Assembly: GCA_036784855.1 (NCBI GenBank)
Contig: JAZDSV010000037.1
Coordinates: 86,434 to 150,433 of the forward strand
Reading direction: 5' to 3'
DNA length: 64,000 nt
DNA from: Aphelidium insulamus
Lineage: Eukaryota; Aphelidiomycota; Aphelidea; Aphelidiaceae
The notes under the pieces are model-generated. The model did not search any database. It was not told where the DNA came from and worked only from the letters and a program-made list of their open reading frames with translations. Below are positions 39,953 through 52,400 of this stretch, in pieces. A program made the translations under genes and the position numbers. The stretch's first letter is position 1, and each line of letters begins with the position of its first letter.

Positions 39953-42710
39953 ATGTCTGTGGTGGGAATTGATTTCGGCAACTCGAATGCGGTAATTGCC
40001 GTGGCTCGCAACCGCGGCATCGACGTGATTTGCAACGACGTGTCCAACAGAGCCACGCCGTACGTTGCATCACCTGTCGCGCACTGGCGCAAGACAAAGC
40101 TGAATCGACTCTGACCCTGACTCGTAGATGCCTGGTGTCGTTTGGACAGAAGCAGCGCTACTTGGGCGAATCCGCCAAGACCATGGTTCGTTCTCGATGA
40201 TCATATGTGATTATCTTGATGGCGACCTTGGTGACTTTTCCCATTCTGTAGGAGATTAGCAACTTCAAAAACACCATTGGTTCATTGAAGCGTCTGCTGG
40301 GACGCTCATTTGCGGACGAGGAGGTTCAAAAAGTAGAAAAGAATTTCATTAATGCCGACCTGTGTGACGTTGACGGCGCTCTCGGGGTCAAGGTTGGTGA
40401 TTTATATGCTTGTCGTCCATTTCTTATCCTTTTTATTCAGGTGTTCTTTCAGGACGAGCAAAAGACGTTCACGTTCACGCAATTGTGCGCGATGTACTTT
40501 TCCAAGCTGAAGGACATTACGGAGGCCGAGACGAAGGCGCCAATGTCGGACTGTGTCATCTCTATTCCCAATTACTACACGGATGCGCAGCGTCGCGCAT
40601 TGCTTGACGCTGCTGAGATTGCCGGTGTGAATATATTGCGCATGATGCCAGACACCAGCGCCGCCGCCCTGCAGTGGGGAATCACCAAGACGGATCTACC
40701 GGAGAACGAGCCGCGCAACGTGGTCTTTGTGGACTTGGGTCAGTCGGACTACACCGTCACCGTGGTCGCCTTCCAGAAGGGCAAGATGATGGTGAAGGGG
40801 CTGTCGTATGACCGGAACCTTGGCGGTCGGGATTTTGACCAAATCCTCGCCGACCACTTTGTCGCCGAGTTCAAGGAAAAGTATCGCATGAACATTGCCG
40901 AGAATCCCAAGGCGCTGTTCCGGCTGCGCTCTGCGTGCGAGCGCGTGAAGAAGATGCTGTCTGCCAATGCGCAGGCGCCCATCAGCGTCGAGTGCCTGAT
41001 GAATGAGAAAGATGTGTCGGGCCTGGTGGAGCGGTAATAATTCTTGATTATCTATATTACTTGTATGTATCTAACTTAAATAGTGCCACGTTTGAAGCGC
41101 TTGCCGAGCCGCTGCTTGAGCGGCTGCACTTTGCCTTGGAGAAGGCTCTGGCCGCTGCCGGATTGAGCAAGGAGGAGATTTACTGCGTCGAGATTATCGG
41201 GGGCTCCACGCGGATTCCTTGCGTCAAGCAGCGCATCTCCTCCTTCTTTGGCAAGGAATTGCACACCACGCTCAACATGGACGAGTGCACATCCAAGGGC
41301 TGCGCTCTGATGTGCGCCACCATCAGCCCGGTGTTCCAGGTGCGCGACTTCAAGGTGGAAGACGTGCTCCCGTTCCCCATCAAACTCACGTGGGACCTGA
41401 ACGAGTCGGGAGCGGAGAAAAAGGAGCTGAAGGCATTCAGCTCACTGGCCACCATTCCGTGCACCAAACTGCTCTCCTTTTACCGCAAGGAGCCGTTCGA
41501 CATTGAGGCGAGCTATGCCGAGGCGGAGATGCTCCCACCGGGCGCCAACTCGTGGATCTGCCGCTACTCCATTGCCAAAGTGAAGCCAAACTCTGAAGGC
41601 GGCCCCAGCACTGTCAAGGTCAAAGTGCGCATCAACCCCAACGGCATTCTGGAGATCACGGGCGCTCAGTCTATTGAGGAGAAGGCCGCACCGCCGTCAG
41701 ACGCTGCCCCAGCTGCTGCCGCCGAGTTGGACAAGGCTCTCGCCTCCACTGAAAAGGCCCCCGCCGCCGATGATGATTCGGCGGTAGATGCCATGGACGA
41801 GTCCAAGGATGAGAACGCGGACCCCAAGTCGCCTGCGTCTGCCGTAAAGTCTCCGACTGCCGACGCCAAGGCTCCCCCGCCAAAGAAGATTGTGGTCAAG
41901 GTTGACCTGCCCGTCAGCGGCACGTCCACCGCCCTACCCGCCGACAAGGTTACGGCCCTGCGTGAATTGGAGAACGCCATGAACGTCGCGGACAAGCTGG
42001 TCATTGACACCGAGGAGCGTCGCAATGCTCTTGAGACCTATGTGTATGAGATGCGCACCAAGCTCGGCTCGTCGCACTCGGACTACATTGACGAAAAGAC
42101 CAAGGAGAAATTCTTGGCGCAGCTCAACGAGTGCGAGGAGTGGCTGTACACGGAAGAGGGCGAGTCATCCACCAAGTCTGTCTACGCCAACAAGCTGAAG
42201 GAGTTTGAGGCGATTGGCGGGCCGGTGGACAAGAGGTACCGCGAGGCCGACGAACGCTCATCGCACGTGGAATCATTCCGCTCCACCATTAGCGGACTGC
42301 TGGCCGCGGCCACGTCAGGAGACGCCAAGTACGAGCACATCCCCGCCGCCGATTTGGAAACCGTGGCCAAGGAGTGTCAGGAAAAGTTGAACTGGCTGGA
42401 CGCACAGCACGCACAACTGGCCAAACTGCCCAAACACGTCGACGCCCCGTTCACCAACAGTGGTTTGGCCGCGGAGCGCGATGCAGTGGCCAAACGATCC
42501 AACGCCGTGCTGAACCGCCCGAAACCAACGCCGCCGCCGCCGGAAGTGAAGCCAACGTCTCCCACTGCCGGTGCTACTGCTGATCCTACAGCGACAACGC
42601 CGGAAGATGCGACCGCGACTGAAAAGGCAGATCAGCCTGCACCGTCGGAACCCAACCCCGCGGCGCCCGCTACCGAAGCGTCACCAATGGATGTAGACGA
42701 GGCCAAGTAG
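39953..42710 (+). CDS. SSE1: Hsp110-family chaperone (Sse1/HSPA4)
   Basis: Exons 39953-40059, 40128-40185, 40252-40392, 40441-41033, 41084-42710. The actin-like ATPase domain opens [20 protein letters not shown], with [12 protein letters not shown] and [15 protein letters not shown] later. It is Hsp110 rather than Hsp70 because of the [14 protein letters not shown] block, the Hsp110-type insertion in the substrate domain (acidic Ala/Pro/Lys tract at ~residues 505-565) and the long helical C terminus without EEVD. Hsp110 acts as nucleotide-exchange factor for Hsp70 and as a disaggregase partner in the cytosol. The Pro/Thr/Ala tail ending SPMDVDEAK differs from the yeast end. Intron 40393-40440 is a multiple of three and would be read through silently if missed. 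Confidence 0.95.
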
Positions 42711-43165
42711 TTGCACAGCACCTATAGTAAATATAGTACTCAGACACACACAATATTTATTTCCAATAGTGACTTCGTGTTCCTCTGGCATACATTTATG
42801 GTAGAGAACAGTACAAGCGCTTTAATATGGGACACATTGTCCAGAGACCATCCAGTTCTACTTTGTGTTAGTTTTACTTCCTACAGGTAGCTGTAATTGT
42901 CGAATATATAACATGTAGCTATAGCAGCAGGAGAAAGCTGCTACTAGTAGTGCACGTACCTTCTAATACTGACAAGTTGCTGGCTGTACAAGTGACTATG
43001 TAGGTTACTGTATGGCACTCTATACCCAGCATAGCGTAAACGCTATTGATATATGCGATGGTTAATCGATGGTTGCATCATGCATTGGTGTTTAATCCAA
43101 GACAGACCACTGTATAGCGCACTTTTATTAGACACACACGCACACACATTACATACATTGAAGCC
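42711..43165. other. Intergenic region between Hsp110 and EIPR1 genes
   Basis: No CDS is supported; AT-rich with simple ACAC runs near 43131-43147, just before the ATG at 43166. Confidence 0.4.
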
Positions 43166-44725
43166 ATGGAAGAGCAGCATTCCGTGTACGGGCTGCGCTT
43201 AAAGGTACGCTGTGTGTGGTGTGTGTGTGGTGTGTGTGTGTGCATGCGTACTCACTACCGGTACCCACTGGCAGTCACGGGCTATTGCACCGCTGTTGGC
43301 AGACACGGACCGCTCACGCTTCCTGGTGGGCACCACGAAGCCGGTGGTGGAGAATGAGGTGCGCCACTACAACACTCTGATGGACGGTAGATAATGTCCG
43401 TAGATACACTTGCTGGACTTTCAGGACGAGTACTGGGAGGTGACCAGTACCATCTACCGGCACCCACACGAAATCTGGTCCTTGTCGCCATCACCCGCGC
43501 AACCCGAACACTTTTTCTCCTGCTACAACATTGGTATTTGTATATGTATGTATGTCATCATGTATCTTATGGCACGGCGGGCAGTCAGTGATGCGGCCCT
43601 AAAGTGGAAGGCTACTCTGTGGCGACTATCGAGCGCTGGCAATGCCGCTGCGGGCGATGCCGGTAAAGCTGGCGCGACTACTGGCACCGCTCGTCGAATG
43701 AACCTACCGCTGGAGGAGCTGGTCACACTGGACGGGTTTGACGGGGCGGTCAAGTGCGTGTTGTGGGATCCGCGCGATGCATCGGATCTCTGTGCCACCG
43801 TGGACGACTCGTCGCTGTCACTGTGGACACTGTCGCAGGGTCGCAGCTCTGCCGAAGTAACAAGTTATATACATATGATATCTCACTTACACTATACAGA
43901 AGTCGCAGTCGATACAGGTTGCCGGCAACAAGGGCCAAGTGAAGTTTAGCGGTGCGCAGTGGAATCCGCACTCGCCCGATGAAATCAGCACTAGTAATGA
44001 CACACAGCTGCGTGGCTGGGATTCTCGCTCTGCCAAGTTCGTTATATATATATTATGCTGTATACTAATATCTACGTCAGACAAACGTATATAATCGAAC
44101 AGGCCAACAGTGTTTACGTGCGCGACTTTGACTACAATCCCAACCGGCCGCACTATCTGGCGACTGTGGGCGACGACTGCCGATTGCGTTTCTTTGACAC
44201 TCGCAACACCAAGGCGCCGCTGCGAGAGTCGATGCCACACACGCACTGGGCGTGGAATGTGCACTATAATCGCTACCACGACCAGCTGCTGCTCACTTGC
44301 GGCTCTGATTGTAAGGTGATTCTGCACGCCTACCCCTCGCTCTCTTCGGCACCCACCGCCGCGCCGTCATCCACTAATGCTGCCACCGCGGGGCATCACC
44401 ACACATCGCACCACGCGCACGCAGCCGCAGATGCCACATCGGCGCTGAAGCGCAACGACCCAAATGCGCGCAGTCGATCAGTCAGTCCCAGCAAAGAGTA
44501 TGTGTGGTGGATGATATTGTAGAATATGACAGTCTAATAACATGCGCACACAGCGGCAACAAGTTGGTTGACGGGGTATTGCGCACCGTGGACCAACATG
44601 AGGAGAGTGTGTACTCGGCGTGCTGGAGTGCCGCGGATCCCTGGACATTCGCCTCACTGTCACACGATGGCCGCGTGGTCATCAGCATGGTTCCCAGCGA
44701 CGAAAAGTATAAAGTTATCTTGTAA
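43166..44725 (+). CDS. EIPR1: EARP/GARP-interacting WD40 protein EIPR1 (TSSC1)
   Basis: Exons 43166-43204, 43275-43358, 43404-43533, 43585-43856, 43900-44036, 44081-44497, 44554-44725. The product starts MEEQHSVYGLRLKSRAIAPL and runs through DTDRSRFLVGT, IHLLDFQDEYWEV, HPHEIWSLSPSP, DNPH-like VYVRDFDYNPNRPHYLAT and DDCRLRFFDTRN, to ESVYSACWSAADPWTFASLSHDGRVVI and KYKVIL at the end. This series fits human EIPR1 blade by blade. EIPR1 links the EARP and GARP tethering complexes to endosome recycling and dense-core vesicle traffic. A Ser/Ala/His insertion in blade 5-6 (HHHTSHHAHAA) is lineage-specific. The intron 43359-43403 was placed so that VVENE joins IHLLDF; the alternative donor leaves a frameshift. 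Confidence 0.9.
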
Positions 44726-44804
44726 ATTGAATACTTCTTGGATATATAGAAGTGGATATATATTTAGAGAATTCAGAGACAGACCACCGGCGGCATCATT
44801 ATCA

Positions 44805-45480
44805 TTACAGGTCTTCCAGTTGTTGCATGGTGGCGTCCAGTTCCGCCTTGACGGCCTCGTACTTGGCCTTGGTGTCGGCGTACTTGGCTTCTTGCTGACT
44901 GCGCTCTGCCTCCAGCTGGCCGTACCGGCGCTCATTCTGCTCACACTGCACTTCCATGGCCCTGATTCTGCACGCGTGCACTTGGTCAGGCTGTGTAAAT
45001 CAGTATACACGCAGCTTGCCGCTCGTTGGTGTCCTTGAGCCGCGATTCTGCCGCGTCAATTTCCGCCTCCAGTGACTCGATCTTGCGTTGCAGGCTTTCG
45101 GCAGTGAGTGTTAGCTGATACTACCGACACACTACACATACGCACACACATCCATCCATAATACAGTCAACTTACTCGTCGGCGTTGTTGTTGGGGCCGC
45201 TGCCGAGTGTCTTTTGCGCCTGGGACAGTCGCTGCTCCGCCCGCTGCAAACCGCTCTCCAACAGCGACACCTTGTTCTTGAATGAGTTGACCTCGGCGTC
45301 TGCAGAGACATCCAGTAGTCAGTCACAGCCAGAACTTATACACCCTGCGTACACACTCATACCTTTGGCTGCCAGTGCAGATTCGGCGGTTTTCAGCTGG
45401 GTTTCTGCTTGATCTGCGCGCAGGTTGGCCGCATCTGCCTCACTGCGCAGTGTGGCCAGTTTCTCCTTCAGACGCTCCAT
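44805..45480 (-). CDS. Fungal tropomyosin (Tpm1/Cdc8 type)
   Basis: Exons 45480-45363, 45299-45176, 45094-45011 and 44967-44805 give 162 residues, the length of fission yeast Cdc8 (161). It is one continuous heptad coiled coil: MERLKEKLATLRSEADAANL, SFKNKVSLLESGLQRAEQRL, IESLEAEIDAAESRLKD and AKYEAVKAELDATMQQLEDL. The C-terminal end strongly resembles the ...LDEIAASLENL type of yeast tropomyosins. Tropomyosin binds along actin filaments and sets myosin and formin behaviour in cables and the cytokinetic ring. The third intron donor could be GT (45010) or an in-phase GC three codons earlier; I chose GT. It lies 150 bp downstream of PRMT1 on the same strand. Confidence 0.88.
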
Positions 45481-45629
45481 TTGACGGGAATGTGTGCGGT
45501 GATGAGTTGAATGGATATGTACGATGAAGTGTAACAGTCGTGTTTGCCCCCGCGCAGAACGGCTCTCTATTAATACTGGGTGCTTGTTTGTAGCCTTGGC
45601 CAGCGCCAATGCATGGGTTCCATCTCTCA

Positions 45630-46923
<1,294 letters not shown>

Positions 46924-47378
46924 GCTTATATATTGTTGTTAATCTTTTTCTTTTCTTCTTCTTTGCCGTGTTGACATGGGCGCGTTCTTGCTTCAGCCAA
47001 TCAGCTGCGAGCTCGCTTCTCCTGGCTGTTTGAACCTTGCTATCTTGCAACCTTGCAATACGGTATCATGGTAACTATACAGCGCCGTCGTATTGCGTTC
47101 TGGTCAACAGAAATGGAGAGACTTTCAAAAGATATAAGTGAACATTTTATGCATGCTTTCAACGCAAAGTGCCATCCACGGTGAACTTTCAAAAAGATAC
47201 CTCATATGCAACTTCACTTCACTTCAATACCCGCATCTATTTCTATATTGCGGTTCAATTGAACATTGTAGCTGTTGGAACCAGCTGTTGAACATTGCGG
47301 ATGCTGTTGTAACCCGCGCCAAATGCATTCCAACCACCTTCACGTCACATCAATAGACACATATGCATACAGCTATAT
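46924..47378. repeat. Intergenic region with partial duplicate of the next gene's 3' end
   Basis: A segment at about 47255-47335 resembles the plus-strand copy at 47408-47475 (shared words GAACATTGTAGCTG and GATGCATTCCAACCA versus AATGCATTCCAACCA). The second copy is inside the last exon of the minus-strand gene that follows. Otherwise I see nothing coding. Confidence 0.5.
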
Positions 47379-48218
47379 TTATCTAAGCCGAAATATACTT
47401 ATTACGGGTCGATTGAACATTGTAGCTGTGGATGTTGTTGGAGCCCACGCCAGATGCATTCCAACCAAGCCATTCTCAAAACGAAGACCTTCTTGGATAT
47501 CGCCGCAACTGCTCTCACTTGCAGTCCCACCATTTGGATAGCCAAATGCAAGCAACAGCTCGTGAACAGCCGCGCTGCCCTCTTCCTCCATCACCTGAAC
47601 ATCAGCGCTAACTAGGGGACAATGTGTTTGGCCCGCCAGCACCGTGGCACTGGCCACAACTTTCCCCTCTGTGCAGATGGATAGTTGTTAACAGAGTTAT
47701 CTGAATTGCCGTACATACCAATGCTGAAGCCACCAATTGCTCGGTGCTCCCATATTGCCATATCTGCTTGCTGGCGTCGCAGAAATGAACCCAGGGCGGC
47801 GGATAGTTCGCCCTTTTCTCTGCACGCATGCGAGGAAGTATGCCAATAAAATGTATAAGGCTATGTACTTGGAGCGCTTGGGCTTTGCCGGTAGCGTGTC
47901 GGTACTTGGGAGGCGAAACCGCGGCATAAGCTCCTCCGCTTGAGTCAAGTTGATAGCATCGTCAGTGTCAACTTGTCCGCGCGGTGGCCCACCGCTGCTG
48001 GCATCCTGCGACGGCGACTCGACAATGTCGACCACCGCAACTCGTGTTGTCTTGGGCGTCACAGCCACGTCCAGCATGTGTGGTGCGCGTGCCGCCTGCC
48101 TGATACGCGGCCTCTTTGCCACTGATGTGTCTGCATTGTCACCCTGTGCTGCACTCTCTGATGCATTGTTGCACAGGTGTGCCGGAATGCTCCACTTGCT
48201 GCTGCCACCAACTGTCAT
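47379..48218 (-). CDS. Unknown nuclear-like protein
   Basis: Exons 48218-47869, 47819-47719 and 47668-47379 give 246 residues. The N-terminal ~115 residues look disordered, with an NLS-like KRPRIR and later KPKRSK. A compact region after the first intron (GELSAALGSFLRRQQADMAI, then WEHRAIGG and EGKVVASATVLAGQTHC) may be a small fold, and the last ~60 residues end FNRPVISIFRLR. Both introns (49 and 50 nt) are GT-AG and the sum is an exact number of codons. I do not recognise the family. Confidence 0.6.
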
Positions 48219-48284
48219 CAAATTCAGTTCAATTTATTGAGGACATAGTTTGTCGGTGAATTTACTCTTAACTCGGCAGGACCT

Positions 48285-49105
48285 TCAGTAGCCCAGAGTC
48301 TGCTTCACAAACACCACGATGACGCGCTGCATCGGGGCAAACGGGTTCCCGCCACGAATAGCAACTACAGACGAGTTTTAGTATTTTGGTGAAAAGAACA
48401 CCCAGAAGTTACCAAAGTTGTTGACACGGCTTCCAGGCACTTTGTAGGCAACGCGAGCACGGGCACTCTCCAATGGCAGACAGCACTCGTCGGTACGCTT
48501 CACACAATCCTCGTAGGTGGGCACAATTTTGTGTGTTCCAATCACCAGAACCAGCTGGCCGGCTGCAAACGAAAATGCACCCACTTTAGTGCCGGTGGCA
48601 TCAGCCGCTGTCTATATGGTTACATGAATACAGAAGTAAAGTTAAAGTTTACTAGACTTACAATGTCACCGTCGTGGCTGATGGCCGAGGCAGAAGTAAT
48701 GACGTAGTCTGCATTGTGGCCTGCCTTGTATGCGGCTGTCTGCTTGGCGGGCTCTGCGGCGAATACCGCGGCGTGCAAATTCACCCACTCCTTCTGGGTC
48801 TTGAAGTGTTCAACAAACCCGATTTCTTCCTATGCACACATAATAAATTAAGTATTTAAATAGTCGGCATGTAAGATATAAGCAATAAACACTCACCAGA
48901 GTGGTGGAGTGAGTGTTGAACACGGTTTTGCCAGCGGGAATGTTCTTCTTCAGCCAGTCGAGCGCCTGGTCGCCCGTGTCCACCACCACGCAGGTGAACT
49001 TCTTGGCCTCCAGCGCCGCCTTGGTCTTGGCAACATCAGCAGCGGACGCAAGTGTACGCCACTTGGCCGCTGGAAGCCCTTCAACTGCGGGTCCGAGGCG
49101 GTCAG
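48285..49105 (-). CDS. LUD-domain protein (lactate-utilisation / YkgG-like)
   Basis: Visible exons are 49105-48897, 48829-48662, 48611-48413 and 48364-48285; the 5' end is unresolved. The coding chain reads EAKKFTCVVVDTGDQALDWL, PAGKTVFNTHSTTLEEIGF, VNLHAAVFAAEPAKQTAAYK, ADYVITSASAISHDGDI, GAFSFAAGQLVLVIGTHKIV, TDECCLPLESARARVAYKVP and ends AIRGGNPFAPMQRVIVVFV...LGY. STTL-EIG, SASAIS-DG and TK-GAF-FAAG-L are the landmarks of the LUD fold (CoA-transferase-like) seen in LutB/LutC and fungal LUD proteins. Function in fungi is not established. Upstream of 49105 the frame shifts to another open frame starting MTNPHENE at 49142, so an intron of unclear 5' site or an extra exon must exist. Confidence 0.75.
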
Positions 49106-49458
49106 ACTGGCAAAAGTTTCATTCTCATGCGGGTTGGTCATATTGCCGAGACTGCGTGGGTGGTTCACGGAGGTAGTGTGTGAGTGTGGAAAAGTGTGTG
49201 TGCGTGTGTGTATGGGAGACAACAATGCAAGCGTATGCGATAACAGTCCACACGTGGCGGAGGCGTCCACGCTGAAACAGCGGTCGATCGCGGTCAGGTC
49301 TTCTTTTCATATTGCAGCCGGTTCATATGTAGCAAGATCTGTGTCAGAGCGCTACGGCAAGACCCATACCCAGGGTTTGGGGTACATACCATGCAGATCT
49401 CCCCGTCTCTACCAACGGGCCACATTGACAGTCAATATTATGTATATGTGCAGTCACT

Positions 49459-52400
49459 CTAATTTTCTAATTGACCCAGTTCATCGCATGCCTGTGCCAC
49501 CAGCCGGGTGATGGCTGCGCGATCGTGCGCGGCTTCATTTACCTGTCGCTGCAGGCCGAGTAGGTGCTGGCGCAGCTGGTTGATTTGACTGTCGCGCGCC
49601 TGCAATGCCTTTTCATACTCGGCCGCCCTGCTATTCACCTGTTGTTGTTGATGTATCAGTGACAGTCGCCTCAGCCGCTCCATATGCCTAGCCTCCTCTT
49701 CTTCAACAAGTTGTTGTTGTTGTTGTTTCTGTTGTCTACTGTTGTCGACGTTGATGGATTCGCTGTTGGATACAGTAGTATTGACAGTGGTGGCGGGGCT
49801 GGAAAGGAGTCGTCGAATTTCGTTCTGAGCGCGCCATAGTGTCTTTTGAAGCTCGCCAGCGGTCATGGAACGCACCCGGTCTTTACTCACCTCGGTGTAG
49901 GTTTGAGTGGTGGCGGTGTTGGCAGCGTTGCTGGTCAATGTAGTTGCATCGGCAACTTGCTTCCGTTGCCTTGCCTGTTGTAGTTGAATGGTGAGTGCGT
50001 AGTTGGCGCCGCGAAGTTCTTCAATGAGCACACTTGCTGTAGACAGTTCGCGGCGGAGCTGACGTGATATATCTCCTTCCATGCCAGCTGGTGCCGTCCG
50101 AGTAGTATAAGAGGCCGCCGAATGCACCGCCGACTCAACTTCATATTGTATGACGGCGACGCAGGTCCGGAATTCCCGCATGGATTCCTCGGACAGGACG
50201 TCTAGCTGTCCCAAGATGTGCATGTAGGCTTGTGAAGAATCGGCACTACTGCCTGGCTTATTGATGAGCTGTACCACCTGTCTCCCGTATGCACGTCGAA
50301 GCTCCACAAGTCTGTTCAGCTGGACCGCGCAGATCTGTTGCAGTCTGTGCAGCGGGGTAGCGGCGGTGTTTATCCTCGGTAGCTTGCCTCCGTTGCCGCC
50401 AGCTGCAATCTCTGTTGTCACCTGTGCCAGTAAGTCGCTTTGTTCCGAAGACGCATCGCCGGAACTGCGGTCATTTGTACTACGCACGGCAGCATTGCGC
50501 AGCGCTTCCAGTTTGGCGCGCTGAGCATTGGCGACGGCGTGCAGTGACCGGTTCTCCATGAGAACCATGCCACGCTCGGCCTTGATCTCTGTGAGCTGTT
50601 GCCGCAAACTGGCCACAAGCTTCTCTGTCCGTGCAGTCTCCACGACTTGTAGTCGCAATGTCGCAATGTCCGAGTGTGCTTGGCGCAGTTGTGACCGTGC
50701 GTACAGGTGTGCCGTATGCTCGTCAGCGCCCTGCTGCTTCAGGGCGTCGACGGTGCTGTCGTGCTGCATCTTCAACTGTGCCACCGCTTGTTCGTGCCGT
50801 TTCTGCATGTCGGCCACCTGCTGGTCGTGTTGTTGCCTGGATTGCGTAAGCTGGGTCTCGTACTGCTCTCGAAGACTGGCGACTTGTGTGGCGTGACGCT
50901 GTTCAACCTCCTGCATCTCGGCGTGCCAGTGCGCTGTGAGCGCCTGCGTCTGGCTCTGGTTCTGCTCTTGGCTGCTGAATTGCAATAACGTCAGTTGCTG
51001 CGACAGGTCGGCCACCTTGGCTTGCCATTGCCGCTCCACTTCGCCGACATGCTGCCGGTGCGCCAGTGTCAGCGACTCGGTCTCTCGCCGCAACTGTCCT
51101 CGGAGCTGGGCCTCGGTGTCGGCTCGCTCCTTTGTCACATGGGCGAGTTTCTCTGTGAGTTGGCTGGTCTGCGTGGCTAAGCGTTGCGACTGCTGGCGAC
51201 CATGCTGCTCCAGTTCGTCCACGTGCGCGCACAGACGCTGCAACTCGTCGCACTGCATCTGGTACGCTTCCTCGAGGGCAACGCATTTTTGTCTCGCAGA
51301 CTCGGCCTCGTCTAGTGCCGCGTCTCTGCCAGCGCGCATATCGTGCACTGCGGCCGCCAACTGCAACAGCCACTCGGTATTATCACTGCGGTCTGCATCG
51401 CTGGCATCTTTGTCGGCGATGGGACTCTTGCCCTCCTTGGGCGGCCACACGGCATCGCCAATGTCTCGCACAACCACTCGATGCACTTTTAGGCGGTGTG
51501 TCAGCGAGTCACAGAGCCGGTCACTGGCATCAAGTCTGGCAGACAACTGGTCTCGCTGACCAATGACTGACGCCAGCTCCTCCTGCGCCTCGGCCAGGCG
51601 GGATCGAATGGCACTCAGCTGTCCCGCAGTCTCCTTGCCGGCGCTGATCAAGTTGGCTCGGTCGGTTTCGCACTCGCGCCACTTTGCCTTGAGGGCGGCG
51701 GCTGCGCGTAGTTTGCCGCGCAGTGCACTCAATTGCTGTTCGGCGCCGGCTTTCCATGCCTCCAGGTCGGCAGTCTGTGCCAGCTGGCGGGTGACCATGC
51801 CGCCGGCTACCTCGTGCGCCTTGGATGTGTCGTTCAAGCGTTGCATTAGGGACTCTGTCAGCGCCTGCTTGTTCGCGACGTCACGCTGCAGTGTCACAAT
51901 CATCTGTTGCTGTTGCTCCAGCTGTGCTTGAGATGCTTGCGCCGCTGCCGTGGCTTTTGCCTCCATCAGGGCCATTTTCTCCTCTGCAGCGCCCAACTGT
52001 TCCCGAAGTGCAACTTCCGCGGCAGACGCATCCTCGGCCAGTCGCTCTAAAGCCGTGCGATGTAGTAGTGACGCCTGTTCCGCGGCCAAGTGCGCGTCAG
52101 CCACCTGCTGTTCTGCCTTTTGCTGCACGGCGGCAAATTGATCGTGCAGCTTCGCGGCGTCCGAGTCCATGCGTGACAGCGCCGCCGTCAACTGCCGACA
52201 ATGTTCCTGCTGGGCTGCCAGTTCTTCGCGAAGATCTGCGACTGCCGCTTCGGCGGAGCGTGCATTGAACTCCGCCTCCTCGGCACAGTGCTGCTGCAGT
52301 GTGACTTCCATTTCCCGTTGCCGCAGTGCGGTCTGCGCCGTCGCCAACTCTCCTTGACACTGCTGTAAATCGGTTTGTGTGGAGCGGAGTGACTGTCTCA

